Positions 1-11,416 of a stretch of DNA of 64,000 bases are shown in pieces; the stretch's first letter is position 1; every line of letters begins with the position of its first letter. Source of the stretch: Rutidosis leptorrhynchoides (lineage: Eukaryota > Streptophyta > Magnoliopsida > Asterales > Asteraceae); assembly GCF_046630445.1 (NCBI RefSeq), contig NC_092339.1, positions 56,677,001 to 56,741,000 on the forward strand. Reading direction: 5' to 3'. The position numbers and the translations under genes were made by a program. The notes below the pieces were generated by a model. That model ran no database searches and was not told where the DNA came from. It saw only the letters and a list, made by a program, of their open reading frames with translations.

Positions 1-128
1 ACCTTTTAGTTCAACTCGAGTTGCGCTTCAACGATATCATCGTTAGCCACGAAATAATTTTACAAACTAAACGCAATATAATACATTGAAAACCGAACCC
101 CGGCGCGAAGCGAGGGTTCGAACACTAG
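1..128 (+). mobile_element. Helitron 3' terminus (body lies upstream of the window)
   Basis: The segment ends in CTAG at 125-128 followed by T, the usual 3' border of plant Helitrons. Just before it is a GC-rich hairpin: AACCC at 96-100 pairs with GGGTT at 114-118 around a loop rich in GGCGCG, then a short spacer to CTAG. Helitrons use such a hairpin as a stop signal for rolling-circle transposition. The 5' end is outside the window, so size and coding content are unknown. Confidence 0.6.
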
Positions 129-334
129 TTTGGTCGATTATTAGAAAGTTTTAGTAAAGTGGTTAAACAGGGCCCCACTTGTCGTAAAGGTTTTTCTAAG
201 CCCGATAAAAGTGCAATTTGGTTTGATTTGTGAGGGTTGTTTCGGGTTGGTAAATTGTGTGTAGCCTTGTTTAATCTTTTTACTATTTTTTTTTTTTTTT
301 TTTTGATTTGTTTGTTCTCGTGTAGTTGTTGCTA
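129..334. other. Unassigned AT-rich DNA between a Helitron end and a SINE
   Basis: I see no ORF or recognisable family here. A T-run of about 20 bases lies at 286-304. The sequence continues on the far side of the SINE (from 681), so 129-354 and 681 onward were one piece before the SINE inserted. Confidence 0.4.
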
Positions 335-354
335 TGTTTTTGTTTTAGTCTCTT

Positions 355-660
355 TTTTTAACGGTGGTTAGAAGACACTAACGAGAACCCGTACGCGATA
401 TCGGAATTCATTTACCTGATTATTTTCTATGCCAAACTATTACAGTCATACCATCTCTCAGGAAAACAATCTCAGGATGAATCAATATGGACATCGCGTG
501 TGGTAAAACCTTATCGGGTGAGGTTCAATTGCAAGACGTCTGCAACCTCCGAGGCTCATGAAATGGACGGAAAACAACAAGAGAAATTTTGTAGCGAGTA
601 GGAGTCAAACTCCTGACCTCCCATATGGGAAATCAGGTCACCACCACTTCGCCAACTACT
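355..660 (-). mobile_element. tRNA-derived SINE with 20-bp target-site duplication
   Basis: On the minus strand the element starts at 660 with a tRNA-like head: a box A-like GTTGGCGAAGTGG (about 655-643) and a box B-like GGAGTTTGACTCC (about 619-607). These are the internal RNA polymerase III promoter of SINEs. It ends near 355 in a short A-rich tail. An identical 20-bp direct repeat (ending TTTTAGTCTCTT) flanks it at 335-354 and 661-680, as expected for LINE-assisted target-primed insertion. The length of 306 bp is normal for a plant SINE. The perfect duplication suggests a fairly recent insertion. Confidence 0.8.
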
Positions 661-680
661 TGTTTTTGTTTTAGTCTCTT

Positions 681-961
681 GTTAGATGGGAACGATTTTT
701 ATGGCCCAGTAAGACTCGTTAGTAGATGGCGGATGCTATTTCGTTATTTAGTTTTTTAGGTATGAGCTTTCTCGCGTGCTATGTTGTATTTTTGTTGAGG
801 CTTTTTATCTTCCGGTGAAAGCTTTTTGTTATAGTATCCATATATTTATAGGGAAAAAGAAAGTTTAATGGAACACCGCGCTTAGTTTTTCATTTATGAA
901 CAATAAAAATATTGTTCCTTATTTTATATAACATAAAATCACTTAATTATTATTATTATTA
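681..961. other. Unassigned DNA right of the SINE
   Basis: Continuation of the stretch at 129-354. It contains T-rich runs but no ORF, tRNA or recognised element end. It could be the 3' untranslated part of an old LINE, but I cannot show that. Confidence 0.3.
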
Positions 962-1464
962 TCCTACATACTAAAACACGCGCCTTATCCTACATACTAA
1001 AACACGCGCCGAAATTCATCGTTTCGGTTGTTTTGAATTGTCGCATTGAGTTTGCGTTCACACTACAAACGGTCCCTCAAATTCGACTCAATTTACACAA
1101 CGACCCCTCAATTTTATACTTTTTCAAGGGTATAAATTGTAAATATATAATTTTATTAAAATAAAAGAAAAATAATTCCACCCGAATTTTTAACGGGCCA
1201 TATCTTCTCGCTCGGTGCGAGTTAAATTTTTCCGAGATCACCGTTCAACTCGAAAAAATCTAACGAATTCAACGGGACTAACTACGCGCGAAACGGACAT
1301 CTTTAAAAAAACACTAAATATTTCGGGCTATATTTCATACATATACATATACGTACAACAAACAACTCAAACTATTAGATATATTAGGTACCAAACAACG
1401 TATATCAAAAGCCGACCTCGTGTTGAATACAACCGCAGCAACGCGCGGTCGAATTTTTTTCTAG
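962..1464 (+). mobile_element. Short non-autonomous Helitron
   Basis: The 5' end TCCTACATACTAAAAC follows an A, and the element ends in CTAG at 1461-1464 followed by T, the A|T target rule for Helitrons. A 3' hairpin (CCGC...GCGG, 1434-1449) lies about a dozen bases before CTAG. The first 26 bp are duplicated: the same start occurs at 962 and 988, so the original end could be either. There is no coding capacity. It is related to the copy at 1616-1893, which lies in the opposite orientation, so the pair reads as a large inverted repeat. Confidence 0.7.
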
Positions 1465-1509
1465 TTTCAAAAAAAAATTCAATCTAGATAATGACTCTAA
1501 ACGGAAGGA

Positions 1510-1540
<31 letters not shown>

Positions 1541-1615
1541 TTTAAAAAAAAGAAAATGAACAACAGTGACTATTGATGAATGTGATCAAGGCTATTTAAT
1601 GTAATTTAGAAATAA
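1465..1615. repeat. Spacer between two Helitrons with a (TA)n tract at 1511-1537
   Basis: A 27-bp (TA)n microsatellite sits in AT-rich DNA separating the two Helitron 3' ends. No gene is visible. Confidence 0.6.
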
Positions 1616-1893
1616 CTAGAAAAAAAATTAGACCGCGCGTTGCTGCGGTTGTATTCAACGTGCGGTCGAATTTGAATATACGTTGTTTGGTACCTAATAT
1701 ATCAAGTAGGTTGGGTTGTTTGTTGGACGTGTATGTATGTGTATGAAATATAGCCCGGAAAAGTGGGAACCTAAGGGGCCGTTGTGTAAATTAAGCCGAA
1801 TTTGAGGGACCGTTTGTAGTGTGAACGCAAACTAAAAACGACAATCAAATAGAACTGAAACGACGAATTCGGCCATGAGTTTTAGTATATAGA
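1616..1893 (-). mobile_element. Short non-autonomous Helitron, same family as 962-1464, inverted
   Basis: Read on the minus strand it starts TCTATATACTAAAAC at 1893 after an A, and ends in CTAG at 1619-1616 before a T, with the same CCGC...GCGG hairpin. Its 5' ~120 bp and 3' ~60 bp match the neighbour at 962-1464, but the middle is shorter (278 bp against ~500). The two elements are tail to tail, 151 bp apart. Confidence 0.7.
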
Positions 1894-2320
1894 TATATGA
1901 ATTGAATCGTTCTTTATTTACAAACCAAAACTAAAATCAAACAAAAAAATTGAAGTAAGAACAGGTGTTCTGGGTTCAAATGTTGAAGAATTTTTTTTAT
2001 TCAATTTTGTCAAGCCCTAACTATCAATATACTTAAATTATAGCAGACAAATTAAATGTCGTAGTTTTAAGTTATTAGAGCTACCGGCATGTTAATTATC
2101 ACTTTATGAAGTGTTTTGGAAATATTGATTTTTTGCTGTAGTAAGGTAGCTAGAGTCAGCCAGTTTTCCATGAAAATGCATGAGAGTCTTCAACTGCATA
2201 AAAGTAATGCGGAGAACAAATCACAATTATACCTGCTACCCGACGTGGATGTATATTTAAAACCCCGTATACACATACGGGCCTTTAAATTTGTATTTAT
2301 ATGTAAAAATTATTAATATA
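1894..2320. other. Unassigned AT-rich DNA
   Basis: No supported gene. A 66-codon open frame at 2116-2316 has no recognisable domain and is probably chance. Confidence 0.3.
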
Positions 2321-3190
2321 AGGATTTTGTTAAATGTAATCCTCTGGGCAACACTTAAGGTTTCCTTCTATATTTTGATTCCATCTATTAATAAAATATT
2401 TAATAAATCAAGAATCTTCTTTAAAAAAAAAATTATAAAGCAATTAATAAAGAAAATATTAATTAGTTTTACCATTAATAAAGCAGTTAAAAAGAATGGA
2501 TGGAATCAACTAAAATAAGGATGTAATCGAGTAAAATCTGGATGCAATCGAGTAAATTAAGATGCAATCGAAAAAATGAACGGCTGCAGTCGTGTAAAAA
2601 GGACGAATGCAATCGTGTAATACGAACTAATAAAAATAAATAGAACCAAAATGCAATCTAGTAAAACGAATGGATGCAATAGTCCAAAATGAACAGATGC
2701 AATAGCGTAAAATAAACAGATGCAATCATTTAAAACGAACAAGTGCAATCATGTTTTACTCGATTGCATCCGTTTGTTCTACACGATTGCATCTGTCTGT
2801 TTTACTCGATTGCATCATGGTTTTACTCGATTACATCTAGGTTTTACTCGGTTGCATCATGGATTTATCGATTGCGTTAGTCCTTTTACACGATTGTATC
2901 TGTTCGTTTTACACGATTGCATCTGTTCGTTTTACTCGATTACATTTTGAATTTTACTCGATTGCATCCCGATTTAACTCGATTGTATCCTTATTTTACT
3001 TGATTAAAGCCAACTTTTTAGTTGCTTTATTAAATGTAGAATTACTTAATAATTGCTTTATTAATTATTTCAAAAAGATTCTTGATCTATTAATGATCGA
3101 GCTAATTATTAATAATTAATAATGGAATCAAAATATAAAAAAAAAAAAAATCTTAAGTATTGTCATTGAAACTAAATTTAACAAAATCCT
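2321..3190. mobile_element. Foldback-type transposon with subterminal minisatellite
   Basis: The sequence folds on itself about a centre near 2750. The outer arms share AGGATTTTGTTAAAT... and the TATATTTTGATTCCAT block. The inner arms are arrays of a ~20-bp unit around GATGCAATCGAGTAAAA, in one orientation at 2518-2745 and the reverse complement at 2755-3005. Long terminal inverted repeats made partly of tandem repeats are typical of foldback or Mutator-like elements. There is no transposase. I could not define a target duplication in the AT-rich flanks. Confidence 0.65.
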
Positions 3191-3566
3191 TAATAATTAC
3201 TACTTTCTTTTTGATAACTTGGTGTTATTTAAATAAAGTTTACAGCATCTATTACTGACGTTTATTGTTTGAGTTGTGCGTTATCATAGTATGGGATGGT
3301 AAGACCCTATAAAAATATATATTTATGTACTGTAAGAAAAAAAATGGGTCGGACAAGATGTTCACCTTTCTAAAAGTTAAATTTTTAGGTTAGATATCTG
3401 AAGGTGGTTAATTCTCCCCAGTGTTATGCCAACAACAGCCTTTCAAAAGAAAAGTTATCTGAATCCTCATCGATTAACTCAAAACTATGTTGCGACTTCA
3501 AATAACGCTTATTCAATTTCTAAGTAAACAATTAAATTAGCAGACTTTATTCTTATATATTTATGT
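3191..3566. other. Unassigned AT-rich DNA
   Basis: No ORF of interest, RNA gene or element border that I can support. Confidence 0.3.
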
Positions 3567-3732
3567 GCAGATTGAGTTAATCTGCTTGCAGATTGAGTCA
3601 ATCTGCTTGCAGATTGGGCTAAATTTATGTGCAGATTGATCGAACAGATGGAATCAACATATGACATTCAATGTGTTGCAGGTTGATCTTCAATCTGTTT
3701 GCAGATTGACCTTCAATCTGCAACAAATTGAA
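3567..3732. repeat. Short palindromic repeat array
   Basis: Repeats of GCAGATTGA-n-TCAATCTGC, each palindromic, begin at 3567 and 3588 with a 21-bp period. Degenerate units follow up to about 3732. Every unit could form a small hairpin. There is no spacer diversity and no cas gene, and the host is a plant, so this is not a CRISPR array. Confidence 0.6.
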
Positions 3733-3883
3733 ACTTTTTTTTTTAATTTAACTCTGCAACATCATAAAAAATACACGAAATGATTAAAGAAAACATGTTA
3801 TTATCGAGTCAATCTGTACACAAGTTGAGCTCATCATATATATAATTCATCATAAAAAATACCCTTGGTTATCTCCGGATCCT

Positions 3884-3887
<4 letters not shown>

Positions 3888-3966
<79 letters not shown>
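3888..3966. repeat. (TA)n microsatellite, 79 bp
   Basis: Uninterrupted TA dinucleotides directly abutting the left inverted repeat of the element at 3967. A second TA tract lies at its right end, so the element sits inside a TA microsatellite. Confidence 0.95.
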
Positions 3967-3969
<3 letters not shown>

Positions 3970-4120
3970 AAGGGTTCATTTGAGAACCAAGAAAATATAG
4001 AGAACCTTGAGAACTATTTTTGTAATTAAAATCGCAAGGGTACTTAAGTAATTAACTAAATTTCGGTATTAATCAACTAAAAGAAAAAACTGCACAATTA
4101 ATTCCCAGCAGTTACATTCC

Positions 4121-4830
4121 TTGAATTTAGTTAATATTGTTCAACTTCACCATCCTTATTTTTCCATTTCGTTAAAATTTATTTCAAATCTAAAACACCA
4201 TCGACAGTTTTTCAATTCGATTACTTCATTGGGTTTTCACAAAATTCTACATACAGCTAATCGTTTGTGCTTAGTATTAAAAATGGATGATGTACACAAC
4301 CATCTTCAATTAGTCGATTGTGTTAATACTGAACATTTTTCCAATGAACATGGTAATTCTTATGAAGAAATTCAAGGTAACTTCTTAAATTTCTTTATTT
4401 AATATGTGCAAAAAGGGTTGTATGTTAAATTTTATGATCCTGCTTATGTTTGCTTCTGAGATTTCATATATGTTTAATTTTGCATTCATGTATGTTAAAT
4501 TTTATTATCCTACTGATGTTGGTTTATGAGGTTTCATATATATTAAATTTTGCATTCATGTAATTCAACATAAACATTTGTTAGCATGTGTGTGTTAACT
4601 TTTAAATTAATGTTAACTGTTACCTGTCCATTTTTCTGTATATGCAACTTTCAATAAGGTTAGCAAGTGTGTGTGTTATTATCAGGTGATTCAATCAACG
4701 ATGGCTTGTGTTATACACCCAACGGAACATGCTATTATGTACCAAATGTCCCGTTAGAGTGCAAACCCGTGGAAGGTTCATTATGGAAATCCATTGATCA
4801 AGCTTTAGTTATGTTTCAGATTCATGCCAA
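4121..4830 (+). pseudogene. FAR1-related protein fragment
   Basis: Two open segments lie in the same element. The first (4121-4402) translates to 93 residues with a methionine and the acidic stretch MDDVHNHLQLVDC. The second (about 4684-4830) encodes YYVPNVPLECKPVEG followed by SLWKSIDQALVMFQIHAKT, which resembles the start of plant FAR1/FRS zinc-cluster domains, where a Pro-x-x-G stretch precedes the conserved Tyr/Phe and Ala positions. A stop follows the motif in the genomic frame, and no downstream transposase is visible. I read it as the 5' remnant of a FAR1/MULE gene, possibly with an intron between the segments. Confidence 0.45.
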
Positions 4831-4969
4831 AACGCTCTAAAAGCGACAACAAAGTCCAGAGATGCCGAAGTCGCACAAATGTTCAAATTGTTAATAACAT
4901 TCAACATTTGTCCACCTTGTTATTTTGGACGTGTCAATACTCAGCACCCATGATATTAATACATGAACT

Positions 4970-5545
4970 ACTTGGTACAAATGTTCACTTGTACAATGTT
5001 AAGATCACTTATACAAAAGTTCACTTATACATATCATTTACAGTGTTTCACTTGCACTTGCATAAATGTTCACTTGTACACCGTTACATTTGTACAAACG
5101 TTCACTGTCACTAACCTTTTACAATGTTCAAATGTTAGTAAAAATGTTTACTTTTATAAAGTTTCAAATTTTGATACATGAACTACTTTGTACAAATATT
5201 CACTTGAACAAAGTTACACTTGTACAATTGTTCATTTGTACACCGTTTACTTGTACAAACGTTCATAGTTACAAACCATTTACAATGTTCAAACATTGAT
5301 ACATGTTACAAATTAATACTCACTTGAACAACATTCATTTGTACATATGTTGCTTTTTACAAATATCACCTGTATAAGGTTACACTAGTACAAATGTTCG
5401 CTTGTCTAACATGTTTATAAGATCACTTGTACAAAAGTTCATTTGCACAAACGTTCGCTTGTCCAACATGTTTATAAAATCACTTGTACAAAAGTTCACT
5501 TGCACAAATGTTCACTTACACAAATGTTCACTTGTACAATGTGTT
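4970..5545. repeat. Minisatellite of ACTTGTACAAATGTTC-type units
   Basis: About twenty degenerate copies of a unit around TTCACTTGTACAAA, with period varying from about 18 to 30 bp, lie inside the Mutator-like element. Overlapping 70-90 codon frames here are products of the repeat, not genes. Confidence 0.8.
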
Positions 5546-6082
5546 TACAAGATACCGACGTCAACCATTTTTTCGTAAACATTATTTTTGTTCATGCCCA
5601 TTAAGTATTGTTAAAAAAATTGGAAGCCGTGACCAAAATTTGTTAACACGTCCACTTTTTTGTTACGTGTATGCAAACCAAAAAAACTGCAAATATATAT
5701 ATTAGTTGAAGTAAAATATATTACATGGTTTAGTTTTCACTCAAACAATTGCATCGATGTTTTTTAAATTTAATATAGTTTTCACGCTAACAAACAGGGA
5801 AGTTGATATCATTTCCTTTAATTTCGTCATTCTCTCACACAATTGGATAAAGATCCCTATTTTTTCTCAAATGTTTGGGACGGTTACAAAGAAAAACACG
5901 TTTGTACCCGATTTGAATTTATATCAGATGACAAGAGTACCCTTTTAGTCAAATATAACGTGTTTTTTTATTTTTTAAATGGTTTTATATACCATTTAAT
6001 CCTAGCCGTTGATCTAATTAATCTATGGTGTATAATGAGTTCTTGAACTTCTTTATTTTTTGTTGGTTCTCAAATGAACTTA

Positions 6083-6086
<4 letters not shown>

Positions 6087-6126
<40 letters not shown>
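6087..6126. repeat. (TA)n microsatellite between two elements
   Basis: TA tract joining the right end of the Mutator-like element to the left end of the first MITE. Confidence 0.9.
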
Positions 6127-6129
<3 letters not shown>

Positions 6130-6742
6130 GACCAATCCATGGATAAGCACTAAATGGGGCACAAACTAGATAAATAAAATTTCAAATTTTTTTTTTAAAA
6201 AAAACGATCCTTTAATATGCAAATAGAAGAAAACAAAAAAATTTTAAAAAGTTTTTTAACAAAATCGTTCAAAAATCGATGATGAATGGTAAACATCGAT
6301 GATGAATGGTAAAAATTGATGATGAATGGTTAAATTAACCATTCATCTGGTTAATTTATCATTCGTTTTGTTTGCGATGAATGATAAAATTAATCAATGC
6401 TAAAAAAAGCAGATGAATGGTTAATTTAACCATTCATCTGTTTATGATGAATGATAAAAAAACCGATGAATGGTTAATTTAAACATTCATATGGTTTTTT
6501 TTAGCATTGATTAATTTTATCATTCATCGTAAACAAGATGAATAATAAATTAACCCGATGAATGGTTAATTTTATCATTCATCATCGATTTTTGAAAGAT
6601 TTTGAACTTTTTTTTTATGAAAAAAAAAATGATTAGAGGTGCATTTTAATGCAGATTTATGAATGTAAAAAAAAATTCAGAAAAAAAAATTTATTTTGCT
6701 TATCCCGTTTGTACTCCTTTTAAGCTTATCCATGGATCGTGC

Positions 6743-6744
<2 letters not shown>
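6127..6744. mobile_element. MITE, copy 1, (TA)n-flanked
   Basis: A 618-bp non-coding element. Terminal inverted repeats share ATCCATGGATAAGC (left GTGGACCAATCCATGG..., right reversed GGGCACGATCCATGG...). Inside are many inverted copies of GATGAATGGTTAATTT, so the whole unit is foldable. It is bounded on both sides by TA runs and nearly identical to 6832-7450. Confidence 0.75.

Positions 6745-6831
<87 letters not shown>
6745..6831. repeat. (TA)n microsatellite, 87 bp
   Basis: A pure TA tract separating two copies of the same MITE. Confidence 0.95.
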
Positions 6832-6834
<3 letters not shown>

Positions 6835-7450
6835 GACCAATCCATGGATAAGCACTAAATGGGGCACAAACTGGATAAGTAAAATTTCAAATTTTTTTTT
6901 TAAAAAAAACGATCCTTTAATATGCAAATAGAAGAAAACGAAAAAATTTTAAAAAGTTTTTGAACAAAATCGTTCAAAAATCGATGATGAATGGTAAACA
7001 TCGATGATGAATGGTAAAAATTGATGATGAATGGTAAAATTAACCATTCATCTGGTTAATTTATCATTCATTTTTGTTCGCGATGAATGATAAAATTAAT
7101 CAATGCTAAAAAAAGCAGATGAATGGTTAATTTAACCATTCATCTGTTTATGATGAATGATAAAAAAACAGATGAATGGTTAATTTAACCATTCATCTGG
7201 TTTTTTTAGCATTGATTAATTTTATCATTAATCGTAAACAAGATGAATGATAAATTAACCCGATGAATGGTTAATTTTACCATTCATCATCGATTTTTGA
7301 AAGATTTTGAACTTTTTTTTATGAAAAAAATTGATTAGAGGTGCATTTTAATGCAGATTTATGAATGTAAAAAAAAATTCAAAAAAAAAAAAAATTTTAT
7401 TTTGCTTATCCGGTTTGTACTCCTTTTAAGCTTATCCATAGATCGTGCCC
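6832..7450. mobile_element. MITE, copy 2, (TA)n-flanked
   Basis: Same length and orientation as 6127-6744, differing by scattered substitutions and small A-run indels. The close tandem arrangement with TA tracts on each side suggests either duplication of a MITE-plus-microsatellite unit or repeated insertion into TA tracts. Confidence 0.75.
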
Positions 7451-7802
<352 letters not shown>

Positions 7803-8309
7803 TCTATACCTATATAAAGACCGACTCCCATTGTCAATTAATGAGTGTCATTAACCATCCTAATTAACCATTTTACCATGAGTTAAAGGGTAAAAAAATT
7901 TTAAGTCTTTTATTAATTAAAAGAAAAAAAGGATAAACTTAATAAAATGAAAAAGGAAAAATAAAGATACTGTTAGGTGTATACGAAAATTAAAACGTCA
8001 TAGTTTCCCCTAATTGAATGCAACCGCCTAAACTTTTATGCCTGGAACCGTCGATCTTCAGCCTCTCTCTAATGGTTTCGATGAACCCTAAATTCCAATT
8101 CATCGTTTCACGAGCAATCGTTTCAGGCTTCTTCTTCCTCCTCTGGTTCTGGAACCCTGGCATTTCGATTGGTCCCATAACCCCATTACCTCCACTTGAC
8201 TGTAACTGTTCGATTTGAATTAAATTTGAATTTGAAGAGGTGGTTCATTCAATTAAAAATGAAATTGAACCAGTGGTTCACATTCCCTTTACGGCAGCTT
8301 CGTCTTGCT

Positions 8310-8317
8310 CTATAAAT
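8310..8317 (+). promoter_or_regulatory. Possible TATA box of the RPA-like gene
   Basis: CTATAAATT lies about 60 bp upstream of the ATG at 8374, a reasonable spacing for a TATA box with a short leader. No experimental support, and similar motifs are frequent in AT-rich DNA. Confidence 0.3.
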
Positions 8318-9213
8318 TCCAATTACCTTCTTCATTGGTATGGATATCAACCAACATCTCAATTTTTATTGCAATGGCTGAGGGTAGGTCAACAACCACA
8401 TCTGAGGTTAAAACAAAAAAATATGTGCTCCTCAGTGAGCTTGAATTAGGCAAACCATCGCAGGTGAAGGTAATGATATGCAGGAGTTGGGATACATATA
8501 CGGTGCATGGCAAGTATTTAAGCACTGAATTTATTGCTTCAGATGAGCAGGTATAGAGACTTGATTTGTAAAACATTTATGTTATTTGTATCTGTTCCAA
8601 TCTGCTAATGTGTGCCAGTTTAGTTATATGCATGTTACATTAGATAATCCCTTTGGTAATTAAGCATTCGTCTATTTTGTAATTGTTTTATTATCCTGGT
8701 CATGTATAAGACCTTTATGACCTTCGTGTGATTGAGGGCAACCTTTGTTTCATGAGGGTAATGTATAACGCTTTAGTCATTTACAATGCATTTGTTTCTT
8801 AGGCACTCATTTAGTTTATAATTCTTTTACATTACATAATACCTTTGTCTCTTAATCATTCACTTATTTTGTTATTCTTTTATGATGTTGGCCATGTATA
8901 ACATCTTTATAACCTTCGTCTGCATCAGGAGAACCTTTCTTTCATGCTGCTAATATATAACACTTTGGTTATCTACATGTTCAATTAGATGATACCTTTC
9001 TATCCTAAGTACTCATTTATAACACTTTGCCTAATTGACAATGGGACTTAATCTTTATATTCATTTATGTTGCTAATGTCTAACACTTTAGTCATCTACA
9101 TGTTCAATTAAATGATACCTTTGTTTCTTGAGCACTCATGTATTCTTTAATTGTTTTATCCAGGTCATCCCTAACAACTTGCTTACTTTAATGTCATTCA
9201 GGGTAACGTTATC

Positions 9214-9216
9214 TAG
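9214..9216 (+). other. Premature TAG in exon 2 of the RPA-like gene
   Basis: The codon follows Gly-Asn-Val-Ile and precedes Leu-Thr-Ala-Arg-Ser in an otherwise conserved OB-fold strand. A single C-to-T change from CAG explains it. Exon 1 ends in phase 0 at GAG-CAG, and the acceptor AG at 9200-9201 leaves no obvious way to skip the codon in frame. Confidence 0.75.
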
Positions 9217-11216
9217 TTGACTGCCAGAAGCAATATTGCACACCATTTCATTGCCAGGCTGAAGGATGGCTGCATATTCTTACTCAATGACTTCGACGTT
9301 ATAGCAAACAGAGCTGAATACCGCATCATGCGGGATAACCATCTCATGATTAAGCTTAATGGGTCCACATTCATGCGAAAGCAGCCTACTGGTGACAGCA
9401 CTGGGTTTATCCGGCATCCGTTTAGCTGTATCGAAATCGAGAATTTGGAACCCACATTGGGCAAATTCTTAGTCGGTAAAAAATATTATAACCTCTTAAT
9501 TTATTTATTTCCACCATATACTTGCAGCGTGAAATTTCATGCATGTATGGTTATTTGAATAGATGTTGTTGGGTATGCTGCTAATGTCGGGGAGCCAGAG
9601 CCAACGAAAAAGGGCTCCACCACCCTCGAGTTTGATCTGGTTAATGAAAGGTACACAAAACACCAAACTTTGCTGCTCAATTTGGGAAATTAGGTTGCAT
9701 GTTCGGTAGGTACAAATTTCCCAGTTATCCTTTGTTTGTGCGCAGGGGAAAAGCAATACACGCAACACTATGGGGAAGCTTGGGGTCCGCATTCTGTGAA
9801 AGGCAGGCCGCAAACCCTGGCCTATATTTCATAATCTTAAGCTCTGTGACCGTCCGAAATGGCTTCAATAGTACGTTTCACCTCCACGCAGTCTACTGTT
9901 GCCTCAATTTCCCCCTGTTTCACTAACTTTTAGCTAATGTATTTTGCAGATACCCTGAATCTCTCGAGCACGTCTGCCACACTTATTATCGACGATGTTG
10001 AGATTCCCACACTTAAAAACTTCAGGGAAAAAATGAGGTAACTCTCCGATTATTAATGTCATCTTCTATTTAGATATCGGATATTACTATTTGTATGAAC
10101 ATACATACTCCCTGTTGTTGCAGTGCCATCGAAGGACCTGTAATTGTCGACCCCTCTTCTCCAGCGTGGCAACTCCCACCACCTCAAAAGGGAACCCTTC
10201 GCGACCTACTTGATATGGCGCGCAGAGGGAAAAAGAATATCGTAAGTGGCACCTACCAACCCTTTTCACCCTTTACTTCCAACTAACACAGCCTACTAAC
10301 TTGGCTCCACCTATATTGCCACATCATTTAGACTGCCGATGTATTTAAGTGTCAAGTGGAGATTGTCAACATCCGGTGGAAAAAACTGTGGTACTACAAC
10401 ACTTGCAGCGTATGTAAAGCACGGAAGGGCCTCTCAAGGATGTCTGGCCAGCACTGGTGCGAGTCATGCCAGGACATCGTCCCGGAACCCATCACAAGGT
10501 ATTGACTAATCGCCCTTTAGATTTCAAAATTTATAAAAAACTGGTGTCCCCTTTCTAACCTTAAATGCATGAATCCTAAATTTCTCTTCCTCTCCGTTTT
10601 CAAAGGTTTCGTATTATATGTGATGTGCGAGATGAAACGGCGGAAACGGTCATGGTCCTCTTTGACGAGCCTGCGGAGGAGGTCACTCAAGCTACTGCAA
10701 AGATTCTACTGAATGAGATTGATGAGGTAAGGTACCGATTTTTGGCACATTTTCGTAGGCACCTGGATCCCGATTAACGAGTTGCTATGTATTCAGGAAA
10801 CGTGTAACACTGTGCTCCCAAATGCAATTGCTAATCTCCTCAACACCACATGGGTAGTCCTGCTAAAGGCCACGTCCTACTATGAGCACGGTCCATTTGA
10901 GAGCTTCAATTGTGTTAAGGTTTACGCACCAGAACCTGTTCACGCGAACCCGCCACTCGCAGCTGCCATACAACCAAACATTTCAACAGATTCCTCTCCA
11001 TCAACGACCGTGCTCGCTTCATCATCATCGACACCCAAAGGGCAGAAGAGGACCATCGAAGTTCCAACACCTGCAAAGGATTTGGAACGTGGCAGTCACC
11101 GGAGGTAAACTTTTATCTTTGTGCTATGTTTGTCTTCCCATATATCGCAAAAACACGTGGACATACAGACGCATACACGCACCCATATATATGTATATAT
11201 ATATGCATAAACAAAC

Positions 11217-11218
<2 letters not shown>

Positions 11219-11304
<86 letters not shown>

Positions 11305-11372
11305 CGTATATGTATATCTATATAGCTGTATATGTATATACGTATATGTATATACGAATACGTATGTATGTG

Positions 11373-11406
<34 letters not shown>
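11219..11406. repeat. (TA)n microsatellites in intron 9 of the RPA-like gene
   Basis: A TA tract at about 11219-11301, an imperfect GTATATA/CGTATA stretch, and a second TA tract at about 11376-11406. The 100-147 codon frames running over them on both strands are repeat artefacts. Confidence 0.9.

Positions 11407-11416
<10 letters not shown>

Larger units (their letters stand above)
3967..6086. mobile_element. Mutator-like (MULE) non-autonomous element inside a (TA)n tract
   Basis: The terminal inverted repeats share GTTCATTTGAGAACCAA (left 3974-3991, right 6063-6080 reversed). The interior has FAR1-like coding debris (4121-4830) and a large minisatellite (4970-5545). FAR1-type DNA-binding domains are known from Mutator-like transposases, which points to a MULE origin, but no transposase core (DDE plus SWIM) remains. 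(TA)n borders both sides, so a target duplication cannot be told from the microsatellite. Confidence 0.55.

Noticed and set aside
597-660. Functional tRNA gene on the minus strand
   Set aside because: Box A and box B are present, but the segment is the head of a 306-bp SINE with a target duplication, and no clean cloverleaf is formed.
1980-2000. Box B-like GGTTCAAAT, possible second SINE
   Set aside because: No box A at the right distance and no flanking direct repeats.
2557-3119. Repetitive 60-86 codon frames in the foldback element
   Set aside because: They only reflect the minisatellite unit read in several frames.
3567-3732. CRISPR-like array
   Set aside because: Units are contiguous palindromes without unique spacers, in plant DNA with no cas genes.
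8018-8218. A 66-codon frame upstream of the RPA-like gene
   Set aside because: No domain and the wrong position for a first exon. The ATG at 8374 gives an exon in phase with the rest.
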